Positions 8,048-16,173 of a DNA stretch of 39,244 bases are shown piece by piece. A program made the position numbers and the translations under genes. The notes below the pieces were generated by a model. It ran no database searches. It was not told the origin of the DNA and worked only from the letters and a program-made list of their open reading frames with translations. The DNA is from Bradyrhizobium sp. Leo170 (lineage in GTDB: Bacteria > Pseudomonadota > Alphaproteobacteria > Rhizobiales > Xanthobacteraceae), in assembly GCF_004296405.1 (NCBI RefSeq), contig NZ_PSRR01000041.1, positions 1 through 39,244 of the forward strand. Direction: 5' to 3'. Each line of letters opens with the position of its first letter. Position 1 is the stretch's first letter.

Positions 8048-9268
8048 ATGATGGTGAATAGGGTGATACAACCGATCGCGGAAGAGGGATGTGAAACCAT
8101 CACCACGGACGTTGCGATTGTCGGCGGCGGGCTGGCGGGATCGCTCGCGGCGGCAGTCCTCGCCAGGGCTGGCTGCCAGGTTGTGCTGATCGACAAGCGC
8201 GCGGTTTATCCGGAAGAATTCCGCGTCGAGAAGATCGCCGGACGACAAGTCGATGTCTTTCGCAGGCTCGGTTTCATCCGCGAACTCGAGGCGGTCGCGT
8301 GTGTGTACGACCGCGTGATCAATATCAGGGAAGGCCGGGTGGTCGACGTCAGTGCCGGCCAAACCTACGGCCTTCCCTATGCCGACCTCGTTGCCCTGGC
8401 ACGACGTCTGATGCCGGGTCATTCCGGCTTCATTGTCGACCAGGTGACCGCTGTGAGTTGCAGCGATGACGTTCAACATCTCGTTTTGGCCTCCGGAAAG
8501 CGCGTCACTGCGCGTCTCGTTGTCCTGGCGACGGGCATGGCCGGAGCTCTTGGATACGGTCTCGGAATCACGCGGCGGATTCTTGCCGAGCGCCATTCGG
8601 TTTCGTTCGGCTTCACGATTGCGCGTCCGGACAGTTCGCCGTTCGAATTCGAAGCGCTAACCTGCTATGGCGAGCGGGCCATCGATGGCGTCGACTATCT
8701 CAGTCTGTTTCCGGTGCGGGCCGGTATGCGGGCAAATCTGTTCTTGTTTCGCGATCCGACCGACCCGATCATGCGTGAGCTGAGACGGGAGACAAGATCG
8801 ACGTTGCTCAGATTCATGCCGGGATTGCAATCCTATCTCGGAGATTTCAGCGTCATCGGTCAGGTGCAGAACTGGGTGATGGACCTGTCTGCCGCCGAAG
8901 GACATCTGCAGCCGGGCGTCGTGCTGATTGGCGACGCGTTTCAAACCAACTGTCCGGCAGCCGGCACCGGAGTGAGCCGTCTTCTGGTGGATGTTGAACG
9001 TCTTTGCACGGAGTATGTGCCACGCTGGCTCGAAACCAGCGGCATGGGCAAGGAGAAGATATCGGAGTTCTATTCCGATCCGGCCAAGATTGCTGCCGAC
9101 CAACACTCCCTGCAAATGGCGCGCTTTCGGCAGGCACTGACGTCGAGCAGCGACATAAGATGGAACGTGCGGCGCAGGGTGCATTTTCTTCGACGCAATA
9201 TCACCCATCGGGTCGACGGGATTCGGCCGGGATGGATCGCACGAGTCCGTGGCGCGCTTCGTGCCTGA
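8048..9268 (+). CDS. FAD-dependent oxidoreductase (PHBH/geranylgeranyl-reductase-like)
   Basis: The 406-residue protein has an N-terminal Rossmann dinucleotide fold (DVAIVGGGLAGS, glycines 26-31, ending in a VVLIDK acidic strand). Near the C-terminal third it has the second FAD motif VVLIGDAFQTNCPAAGTG, where Gly-Asp contacts the ribityl chain. This arrangement belongs to the flavin monooxygenase, halogenase and geranylgeranyl reductase group. The ATG at 8048 is chosen because GGAG lies at 8035-8038, nine bases upstream; an in-frame ATG at 7967 would add 27 unconserved-looking residues. It stands between EPS genes, so oxidation or reduction of a sugar, lipid carrier or side group is conceivable, but the substrate is unknown. 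It ends at the palindromic repeat. Confidence 0.8.
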   Translation: MMVNRVIQPIAEEGCETITTDVAIVGGGLAGSLAAAVLARAGCQVVLIDKRAVYPEEFRVEKIAGRQVDVFRRLGFIRELEAVACVYDRVINIREGRVVDVSAGQTYGLPYADLVALARRLMPGHSGFIVDQVTAVSCSDDVQHLVLASGKRVTARLVVLATGMAGALGYGLGITRRILAERHSVSFGFTIARPDSSPFEFEALTCYGERAIDGVDYLSLFPVRAGMRANLFLFRDPTDPIMRELRRETRSTLLRFMPGLQSYLGDFSVIGQVQNWVMDLSAAEGHLQPGVVLIGDAFQTNCPAAGTGVSRLLVDVERLCTEYVPRWLETSGMGKEKISEFYSDPAKIAADQHSLQMARFRQALTSSSDIRWNVRRRVHFLRRNITHRVDGIRPGWIARVRGALRA

Positions 9269-9345
9269 AGCATGATCCGGAAAAGTGGATACCGGTTTTC
9301 CGAAAAATGATCATGCTCAAACAAAGAGCTAAAACCGGATGACGA
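9266..9345. repeat. Rhizobiales GCATGATCCGGAAAAGTGG palindromic repeat
   Basis: GCATGATCCGGAAAAGTGGATACCGG is followed by its imperfect complement CCGGTTTTCCGAAAAATGATCATGC, with the core at 9270-9316 and the usual tail CTCAAACAAAGAGCTAAAACCGG. I recognise it as a very common dispersed element of Bradyrhizobium genomes. It lies between two convergent genes, where the hairpin may also act as a bidirectional terminator. The preceding stop codon (9266-9268) touches its edge. Confidence 0.85.
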
Positions 9346-9385
9346 TTCGAAGAAAAGAATCGCGCTTTGGCGAGCACGTTTAAGT

Positions 9386-10510
9386 TCAGGTGCGGACCGG
9401 CAGCAGCTTGAATTCGGCCATCCTCTTGGCGGCCAGTTTGATCCAGGGCGCCTGTCGTAACGCGAACAGAGCAAGGGAGCCGGCGACGCTACCCGCCTGA
9501 GTCACGCTCCACAACGGGGAGGGCTGGCCGCCAAACATCTTCTTGTACGGCTCGTCGCCAATGGTGAAGTCCAGGATCTGATCCTCGCGCTCGATGCAAT
9601 CCCTGGCGACTTGTTCGAACATCAGCGCGCCGATGGATTGGCTCTTGTATCCCGCGATGTCGAATGCGCTCATAATGATGAGGAAACTGCCGCGGTGGCA
9701 CAATCCCAGCACTGCCGCAATCAGGTTGCCGTCCATTTTCATGGTGTAGAGACGAACAAAGGCACCCAGGCCGCGGAGCGCCACGGAGGAATAGAAGTCG
9801 AAATATTCGGGACGTTGCAACAGGTCGCCGTCGCCGTCGCCTCGGAAACGCGGGCCTCGAAAGTTCTTCATCATCTCCATCGCCGCCATGATGGATGCGC
9901 TGTCGTCGCAGCATGAAAAGCTCAATGTGCCCTTCTTCTGGAGCTGGCGCAGCTTCTTTGCGAGTTCCTTCTGATAGGAGCGGCTCAGCGCGCTCGCCCG
10001 CCATTGCTCGAAGGGGGCGACTAGCACTGTCGCGTACGCGTTCATCTCCATGACGATGCGGCGAGGCGCTGCCATAAGATTTTCGATCGGCATTCTTCCA
10101 TCAGGAAGCTTGCACATTCGCAAGAGATCGAACGGCCTGACGAGCTGCCGGAGCGTCAGGCAGGCATCCTCGTCCTGGAGCAGCTCGGAAAATGCCACGG
10201 CCGTGCCGACAGGGGTCAGATAATCGGACACGCGGAGATCAGCGAATTCAACCGTCTGCATCGGCCCGCGCGACACCCGCATCAAAGGCAATACCATCGT
10301 CAGTTTTTCGGTCGCGGGACGGCGGATCGTGACGATCAGGGGTTTGGCTGCCGCGGCGGGCGCGAGCTTACGGTAGAGCGTATCCAGCCACACCGGATGC
10401 TCGAACGCTGTCGCGTCCGAGCCATCAAACAGTTCGGCGTACTCTTGATTCAAAAAATCAAATGCATTGTCGATGCAGACATCGAACGCGTCGTTATTAT
10501 TCTTGTTCAT
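9386..10510 (-). CDS. CelD/BcsL-type GNAT acyltransferase
   Basis: The 374-residue protein matches the GNAT-fold acyltransferases annotated as involved in cellulose biosynthesis (CelD/BcsL). Visible markers are an N-terminal AFEHPVWLDTLYRKL segment, a central SYQKELAKKLRQLQKKG helix, and a C-terminal GNAT half with GNLIAAVLGLCHRGSFLIIMSAFD followed by KSQSIGALMFEQVARD and LDFTIGDEPYKKMFGG. Such enzymes may acylate sugars or amino groups of surface polysaccharides, which fits its place here, though donor and acceptor are unknown. The ATG at 10510 is preferred; an upstream GTG at 10576 adds 22 low-complexity residues. It is likely cytoplasmic and transcribed alone. Confidence 0.83.
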   Translation of the reverse strand: MNKNNNDAFDVCIDNAFDFLNQEYAELFDGSDATAFEHPVWLDTLYRKLAPAAAAKPLIVTIRRPATEKLTMVLPLMRVSRGPMQTVEFADLRVSDYLTPVGTAVAFSELLQDEDACLTLRQLVRPFDLLRMCKLPDGRMPIENLMAAPRRIVMEMNAYATVLVAPFEQWRASALSRSYQKELAKKLRQLQKKGTLSFSCCDDSASIMAAMEMMKNFRGPRFRGDGDGDLLQRPEYFDFYSSVALRGLGAFVRLYTMKMDGNLIAAVLGLCHRGSFLIIMSAFDIAGYKSQSIGALMFEQVARDCIEREDQILDFTIGDEPYKKMFGGQPSPLWSVTQAGSVAGSLALFALRQAPWIKLAAKRMAEFKLLPVRT

Positions 10511-10859
10511 ACGTGCGAAAGGCAAACCGGACTTTTTCAGCGCGCCGGTCGAGCCGGAGCTGCGACCTTCTAGCACAGCCAGACCGGCGGAGACACGGGC
10601 AGAGTGCGATTTGGATTAATGTATTGTGGTCGTCGCCCGGTGCGCGGATTCTTACCAAATGTTTGATAGCCGGCCGACCTTGCCACCGCCGCGCAGCGCG
10701 TAACGTTTCGTTATGGTTAGCGAGCCCGTCGCACCGTTTGCTAACGGTTAACCAGTTCAGGCAGCTTTGAACTGTCGCGACCACTCGCAGCCGCCAATGG
10801 ACCGCATATTGCAGTTCGCGTAGACAACAATCGGAATCTCTAACTGAAGCGCTTGAGTC
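10511..10859. promoter_or_regulatory. 349-base divergent upstream region with a GTTAGC/GCTAAC inverted repeat
   Basis: This stretch separates the divergent acyltransferase and WecG-type genes and holds no supportable gene. GTTAGC (10716-10721) and GCTAAC (10740-10745) form an inverted repeat immediately followed by GGTTAACC (about 10746-10753), a TTAACC-type string like those before other EPS genes. No confident sigma-70 promoter is seen. Confidence 0.35.
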
Positions 10860-11855
10860 ATGATGAAAGAGCAAGTTTCCGGCCCGATTTCGACATCACG
10901 GGACGAGGACGAACGCAAGTCGCGTGTCGAATTCGGTCGGACTGTCTCGACCGTCCGGATTTGTGACACTCCGCGCGAAGCGCCGACACAAGTGTCAACG
11001 GGCCCAACTTCACGCTGTGAACCGTCGCAGAAAGACAAAGTGCGTGAACGTCGCGCGAACCTCATCGGCAGAGCGGCCACCGCCGAGGTTCCGCGTGTCA
11101 CCGTCGGCGGGCTCCGGCTCGCCGTGCTCGATCTCGAGCAGACCGCCGATTTCATGATCGAGCAGGTTTCGCCAAAACGCCGTGCAAACCGTCCGCTTTA
11201 TCTGACCTCGGCCAATGGCGAGGTGGTGGCGCGCTGCTCGACCGAGCCGATGACGGACCGCCTGTTTCGCGCCGCCGACCTCATCAATGCGGACGGACAG
11301 CCGCTGGTCACGGTGTCACGGTTCAAGTCATCGCAGCCGCTGCCGGAGCGGGTCGCCACCACCGACCTGTTCCACATCGTCGCTCGCAAGGCCGAGGAGG
11401 CCGGGCTCTCCTTCTACATGTTCGGCGCTGACGAGGCGGAGAATGCCGCCGCCGTCGCCAATGTCCGCAGGATGTATCCGAAGCTGAAGATCGTCGGTCA
11501 TTCGCATGGCTATCTGCGCGGCGACGCGCTGCGCGCCAAGGTCGACGAGATCAATGCGCTGGCGCCCGACTATCTCTGGGTCGCGCTCGGCGTGCCCTAC
11601 GAGCAGGCCTTTGTCGAGGAGTTCACGCCCGGGCTCTCCAACGTCGGTGTCATCAAGACCTCGGGCGGGCTGTTCAACTTTCTCTCCGGCAGCCGCCCCC
11701 GCGCGCCGCAATGGATGCAGAATGTCGGGCTGGAATGGGCCTGGCGGGTCTGGCTCGAGCCGCGCCGGCTGTTCTGGCGCTATCTGACCACCAACCCGCG
11801 TGCGCTGTACCTGCTATTTAACAGGAGCCATTCCACGCCAACCAAGCACGACTGA
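10860..11855 (+). CDS. WecG/TagA/CpsF family glycosyltransferase (GT26)
   Basis: The 331-residue protein carries the GT26 signature: LTSANGEVV, INADGQPLV, then SFYMFGADEAENAAAVANV, GYLRGD and LWVALGVPYEQAFVEE, followed by VGVIKTSGGLFNFLSG and RAPQWMQNVGLEWAWR. The family transfers N-acetylmannosamine-type or uronic sugars onto a lipid-linked intermediate, as WecG and TagA do. About 75 charged, unconserved-looking residues precede the domain, so the true start may lie downstream of the tandem ATGs at 10860 and 10863. It is followed by the polymerase gene on the same strand after a 172-base gap. Sugar identity is unknown. In EPS loci of this type it would add an internal or terminal sugar. Confidence 0.9.
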   Translation: MMKEQVSGPISTSRDEDERKSRVEFGRTVSTVRICDTPREAPTQVSTGPTSRCEPSQKDKVRERRANLIGRAATAEVPRVTVGGLRLAVLDLEQTADFMIEQVSPKRRANRPLYLTSANGEVVARCSTEPMTDRLFRAADLINADGQPLVTVSRFKSSQPLPERVATTDLFHIVARKAEEAGLSFYMFGADEAENAAAVANVRRMYPKLKIVGHSHGYLRGDALRAKVDEINALAPDYLWVALGVPYEQAFVEEFTPGLSNVGVIKTSGGLFNFLSGSRPRAPQWMQNVGLEWAWRVWLEPRRLFWRYLTTNPRALYLLFNRSHSTPTKHD

Positions 11856-12027
11856 CGCTGCGCAGCTCGAAAATGCGCCGCGATGTATTCTCGGCCCGCC
11901 CAGTGCGGCGCGATCTGTACCCATTGAGATTGGCATTTGCCGGAGCCGCATTGGCGTGGCGTCCTGCGCACCCGCCGCGACCGGCGACGATAGCAAATAA
12001 TTAACCGTGCTTCACGAAGCTCATTCC

Positions 12028-13334
12028 ATGACCGGAGCACAAATTCAGATGGACACGGGCGCGCTTGACGGCGCGATCCGGCAAACGCGCGGTATCGACA
12101 TCGAGCGGGCCGCTAAGGCCATCATGAATTGGTCCATCACCATCAATGTGGTGGCATCGATGGGGACCTTCAACACTGCCCTGTTGGCGGTGGAACAGAC
12201 TTTCCTGCAGCAGTTCGCTGCGTTGTCGATGTGGATTGTGCTGATTTATGCAAGCGCGTTTGTGCGCCCCAACCTGCGGCTGGGGTTCAATCTCGACCTG
12301 ATCGCGATCGTTTCGTTCTACGTCCTTGCCGCCGTTTCCGTGCTTTGGACAAATCTGGGCCTTGCGGCCATCATGAAAAGCGCGGCTCTTGTCATAACAA
12401 CCTTCGGCGCATTCTGCCTTATCACGCGACTTGACATCGACGATATCGTCAAATCGATCACTCGGGGCCTCTTTGTACTGGTTGCGGCATCCGCTTTTTT
12501 CGCGATGTTCGTGCCGGATATCGGAATTGACCGCAGTTGGATGCACAACGGTCAATGGCAAGGTGTTTACGAATCAAAGCAGACGCTCGGCTTTGTGGGC
12601 GCCTATCTCATGTTCTTTGCCTATTATCGAAAGATAACAGGGCAGAGATGGCTACCCTTCCTTGTTACATTCCTGCTCGCTTCAATGTGCGTCCTGGCTT
12701 CGGGCTCGCGAGGCGCCGGTGCTGTGGCGTTGGCGGCCTGCGGTTTGCTTTTCACCTCCCTGCGGTCGGTGAAATGCATGAAAGTCTATACGGTGTTGCC
12801 CTTTGTCATGTGCATCATGGCGGGCTTCCTGATCCTGTATTTTTACCTGACTGGGTATGACGCCATCCATCTCTTTGATTTGAGCATCGACTTCACGGAG
12901 AGAACCTTCATTTGGCAGTATGCGATAAGCCACTTCGACGATGCGCCATTGCTCGGTTTTGGGATAAACGGATTTTGGACGACCCAATCGATCTACGATT
13001 ATTTCGAGCAGAACCACGGTTGGGTGCTCGACAACTACCACAGCGGCTACATCACCATTCTCATGGAAACGGGACTTTTGGGTTACCTGCTTTTTGCGGC
13101 AAGCGTCTTCCTGTTTTCGAACAAGGTGCTCCATCTGATTTCATCCCGATCGATCGATTCCATTGTGCCCTGATCATAGGGTTCTCCGTCCTCAGTTTTC
13201 AGACCAATTTTACGGAGACGATATTTCTTCGTTCCACGATGTTTACATCCGTGCTGTTGCTGGTGTTCTTCCTCGCAACCTGTCGGCCGGTACTGCCGGA
13301 AGATCACAGCTATCGTGAGTTGGCGCAGGAATGA
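12028..13334 (+). CDS. O-antigen ligase/Wzy-type EPS polymerase, frameshifted at 13147-13158
   Basis: This multi-spanning membrane protein has the Wzy_C/O-antigen ligase layout: many hydrophobic helices and a large external loop with NGFWTTQSIYDYF and DNYHSGYITILMETGLLGY. As read, the frame stops at 13173 after 381 residues. The missing last helix is present in another frame (IIGFSVLSFQTNFTE and on) down to 13334. The switch lies at three CGAT units (13147-13158); a fourth unit would join both parts into 436 residues without a stop. The restored end overlaps the start of the next gene as ATGA at 13331-13334, which supports it as the genuine C-terminus. The role would be polymerising flipped repeat units in the periplasm. 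The GTG at 12007 is an alternative start. Its GC content looks lower than in neighbouring genes. Confidence 0.82.
13147..13158 (+). repeat. (CGAT)3 tetranucleotide tandem repeat at a frameshift
   Basis: Three adjacent CGAT units occur inside the polymerase gene exactly where its reading frame breaks. Loss of one unit from a four-unit array would produce the observed shift. The tract is short, so slippage is plausible but not proven. Confidence 0.8.
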
Positions 13335-14356
13335 TTGCTATACTTGCCGGTTGGCCAAAAGCGCTCAAGCTTCTCCCGCTGGCCTTCGTCTTTGCGGCGT
13401 GGATGCCACGGGCCTACGGATCTGAGCAGATCGCATTCCGCGAGGTCGCGGGCTTGGGACGTGGCATCAATATTCTGGGGTATGATGGCATCTGGGAAGG
13501 GGCCGAGAATGCGCCATTCCGTTTAGAGAACCTGACTGCAATTCAAAGGGCTGGTTTCTCGCATGTCAGAATCAATTTCTTCGGCTTCAAGCATATGGAT
13601 TCGAATAACATCCTTGATGAAGCCGTCTTGAAGCGCCTCGATAGAGTTATCGAAGAGGTTTTTGCAAGGAAGCTCATTCCCATTCTGGATGAGCACGACA
13701 CCGATTGTTGCCAGCGTTATATCTCGGGATGTGCCGAGAAGCTCAAATCGTTCTGGAAGCAGATCGCGTCGCGTTATGCAGGGAAGTATCCTGCGCTTTT
13801 ATTCGAAATTCTGAACGAGCCCGGGGGACATATGACCTCGGCTGAATGGAACTCACTGCTCAATGAATGTCTTGGCATCATCAGGGTCACGAACCCTGAG
13901 CGAACTGTAATTGTCGCTGTTCTCAACACCGACGATGCGCCTATTGACGAATTGGTTCTTCCGGCCGGCGACAGAAAACTGATCGTGACTTTTCACTATT
14001 ACGCGCCCATCAGGTTTACGCATCAAGGCGCGCCATGGTCCCGAACATTTTCGACGATTCGGCCCCTGGATTGGGGTGCCCGCGAGGACGAAGCGAGAGT
14101 TGTCGCTGATTTCACCAGAATCAATCTCTGGTCACAGCGAGAAAAACGTCCCATCTATCTTGGCGAGTTTGGGGTTTATGAACGCGCGCCATCTGAAAGC
14201 CGCCAGAGATACCTGTCGTTCGTGGCGCGAAACGCCGACCGATTTGGCTGGGCATGGGCCTACTGGCAGTTCGACCACGATTTCGCTGCGTTCGACAGCG
14301 TTCGTCAAACCTGGAATTGGGACGTTTTGCACGCTCTCATGCCGTCTGCGCAGTGA
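13331..14356 (+). CDS. Secreted GH5 endoglucanase-type glycanase
   Basis: The 341-residue protein is a glycoside hydrolase family 5 member, a retaining (beta/alpha)8 barrel that cleaves beta-linked glycans. A signal peptide or membrane anchor spans about residues 8-30, ending near Ala-Tyr-Gly. Catalytic residues are visible: Glu163 in FEILNEP (acid/base) and Glu279 in YLGEFG (nucleophile); an HVRINFF strand and the VTFHYYAP strand are also typical. Its ATG overlaps the stop of the frame-restored polymerase (ATGA), implying translational coupling. A hydrolase coupled to a polymerase suggests trimming or length control of the EPS in the periplasm, as proposed for ExoK-like enzymes. Its end overlaps the convergent oxidoreductase gene by 20 bases. 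Confidence 0.92.
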   Translation: MIAILAGWPKALKLLPLAFVFAAWMPRAYGSEQIAFREVAGLGRGINILGYDGIWEGAENAPFRLENLTAIQRAGFSHVRINFFGFKHMDSNNILDEAVLKRLDRVIEEVFARKLIPILDEHDTDCCQRYISGCAEKLKSFWKQIASRYAGKYPALLFEILNEPGGHMTSAEWNSLLNECLGIIRVTNPERTVIVAVLNTDDAPIDELVLPAGDRKLIVTFHYYAPIRFTHQGAPWSRTFSTIRPLDWGAREDEARVVADFTRINLWSQREKRPIYLGEFGVYERAPSESRQRYLSFVARNADRFGWAWAYWQFDHDFAAFDSVRQTWNWDVLHALMPSAQ

Positions 14357-15377
14357 AGCTGTCGGCGGCCCTGTCTCCCGGCGCGAGAACGATCTTGCCG
14401 ATAACTTCACGCCGCTCGACCCGTCGGAGGGCGTCTGCGAATTGCGGCAGCGGAAGCGTCTGATCGACTGGCGCGCGAAGCTTGCCTGCTTCGTGAAGTG
14501 CGAACAGTTCCTCGAACAGGTTTTTCACCCTTGCACGCAAGACGGCGTCCGCCTTGGACTTGCCCCACGCCATGTAGAACCCCCAATAGAGCCCGATCAC
14601 GGTCAGGTTCTTCACCAGGATGATGTTTGCAGGGATTTGGGGAATGCGGCCGGATGCGAAGCCGATCGGCAGAAGGCGGCCGAGCGGAGCGATGCAGCGC
14701 AAGGAATTGTCGAAGACGTCGCCGCCGACCGGATCGAATACGACATCGGCGCCGCGGCCTTCCGTGATCTCGAGCACGGAGCTGCGAAAATCGTCGTGCT
14801 TGTAATCGATCACGTGATGCGCGCCATATTCTGCGGCAACAGCGGTCTTGCGTTCTCCACCGGCGGTCGCGATCACGCGCGCGCCGAGCGCGCGGCCGAT
14901 CTCGACGGCGGCTAACCCGCTCGCGCCCGCGGCGCCATGGACCAGAAGGGTTTCTCCGGGCTTGAGGTTTGCCCGCCACGCAAGGCCCGCATAGGCAGTG
15001 GCGTAGATCGTCGGGAACAGCGTGGCGCCGGCGAAGCTCAGCGAATCCGGAATCTTGAAGACGTTGGCGGCATCGACGATCGCCTCCTCGGCGAATCCTC
15101 CGGACGGCAATCCGGCGCAGACACGATCACCGACCCTTAGCTCGGTCGTTGCATTGGGGGCGATTTCCAAGACGACGCCGGCGACTTCCGTTCCTGGAAT
15201 AAAGGGTAACGATGGACGGTTTTGGTGCTTGCCCGCAATGAACAACAGATTGGCGAAGCTTACTCCGGCGGCGTGCACCGAGATCCGAACTGCTCCGGCT
15301 TCGAGAGACGGGTTCGGGACTTCTTCGAAGGATAAATCGTCTATGCCGCCGAATTGCCGTCCGATCACCGCCCGCAT
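14337..15377 (-). CDS. NADPH:quinone oxidoreductase-type MDR protein
   Basis: The 346-residue protein belongs to the zinc-independent branch of the medium-chain dehydrogenase/reductase superfamily. It has an N-terminal GroES-like half with FIPGTEVAGVV and GDRVCAG, and a Rossmann half with LVHGAAGASGLAAVEIG and the VFDPVGGDVFD segment. The structural-zinc cysteines of alcohol dehydrogenases are absent. It would reduce a quinone or an enone/enoyl substrate with NADPH in the cytoplasm. It is the last gene of the CoA operon, three bases after the crotonase stop, so enoyl or acryloyl-type reduction in acid degradation is an attractive inference. Confidence 0.87.
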   Translation of the reverse strand: MRAVIGRQFGGIDDLSFEEVPNPSLEAGAVRISVHAAGVSFANLLFIAGKHQNRPSLPFIPGTEVAGVVLEIAPNATTELRVGDRVCAGLPSGGFAEEAIVDAANVFKIPDSLSFAGATLFPTIYATAYAGLAWRANLKPGETLLVHGAAGASGLAAVEIGRALGARVIATAGGERKTAVAAEYGAHHVIDYKHDDFRSSVLEITEGRGADVVFDPVGGDVFDNSLRCIAPLGRLLPIGFASGRIPQIPANIILVKNLTVIGLYWGFYMAWGKSKADAVLRARVKNLFEELFALHEAGKLRAPVDQTLPLPQFADALRRVERREVIGKIVLAPGDRAADSFTAQTA

Positions 15378-15380
15378 GCG

Positions 15381-16154
15381 CTAGTCCTTCTCGATCGCGC
15401 CATGACGTCCCGCGCCGGACGCAAAGCGGGTAGCGCCACCGCGTGCTTCCTTCTGACGAGCCTCCAGCGACAGGCTCGTTTCAAGTGCGAGAGCTTCCTT
15501 CTCGGACAGATTCCACTGGCGAATGGCCGACATCCTGTCGGAGCGCATCGCGATTTGCGGAAAGGCCGCGATCTCGTGCGCCAGCGCGACGGCAGCGGAG
15601 AGGGCTTCCCCGGTGGGCACCAGCCGGTCGGCAAGCCCGATCGCGACTGCTTCCGCGCCCGATACTTTCCTCGCCGTCAGCAACATATCGAGGGCGCGCC
15701 CGGCGCCGATGAGGCGAGGTAGCCTCACCGTCGTGCCGTCACTCATGGGAACGCCCCATCGCCGCGAGAGCACGGCGAAGGTCGCGCTCTCCTCGGTGAC
15801 GCGCAGGTCGCATCGCAAGGCGATGCCGAGCCCCCCGGCACACGCGTAGCCCGCCACGGCGGCGATGACCGGCTTCGCGAGCAAGTCGTGGCACGGACCG
15901 TCCGGATCGCCGCCCCAAGGCTTGTACTCGCGGCCGGCAGCGAGCTCCTTCAAGTCGGCGCCGGCGCAGAAGTTTCCTCCCGCGCCTGTCAGCACTGCGA
16001 CCGCCTGATCGGGCGCACTGTCGAACGCCCGCAGCGCCTTGGTCAGTTCGGCTGCGGTCTCATTGTCGAGAGCATTGCGGACTTCCGGACGGTTGATGGT
16101 GATGATCGTCACCGGGCCGTTGTTCTCGACCAGCAGCTTGCGGTTCTCGGCCAT
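15381..16154 (-). CDS. Enoyl-CoA hydratase/isomerase (crotonase) family protein
   Basis: The 257-residue protein has the crotonase oxyanion-hole elements GNFCAGADLKELA and GYACAGGLGIALRCDLRV and the usual family length. The position that holds the first catalytic Glu in canonical hydratases appears to be hydrophobic (AVLSRRWGVPM), so simple hydration is uncertain; isomerase, hydrolase or another crotonase reaction remains possible. GAGGAG-like bases precede the ATG. It lies 19 bases after the binding-protein gene and three before the oxidoreductase gene, in one operon with a CoA-transferase. It would process the CoA ester made by that enzyme. Confidence 0.85.
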   Translation of the reverse strand: MAENRKLLVENNGPVTIITINRPEVRNALDNETAAELTKALRAFDSAPDQAVAVLTGAGGNFCAGADLKELAAGREYKPWGGDPDGPCHDLLAKPVIAAVAGYACAGGLGIALRCDLRVTEESATFAVLSRRWGVPMSDGTTVRLPRLIGAGRALDMLLTARKVSGAEAVAIGLADRLVPTGEALSAAVALAHEIAAFPQIAMRSDRMSAIRQWNLSEKEALALETSLSLEARQKEARGGATRFASGAGRHGAIEKD

Positions 16155-16173
16155 GCCCGACGCGCTCCTCGGC

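Noticed and set aside
14076..14915. 279-codon plus-strand frame over the GH5 end and the oxidoreductase gene
   Set aside because: Antisense to a clear MDR protein and overlaps GH5 in another frame; no motif.
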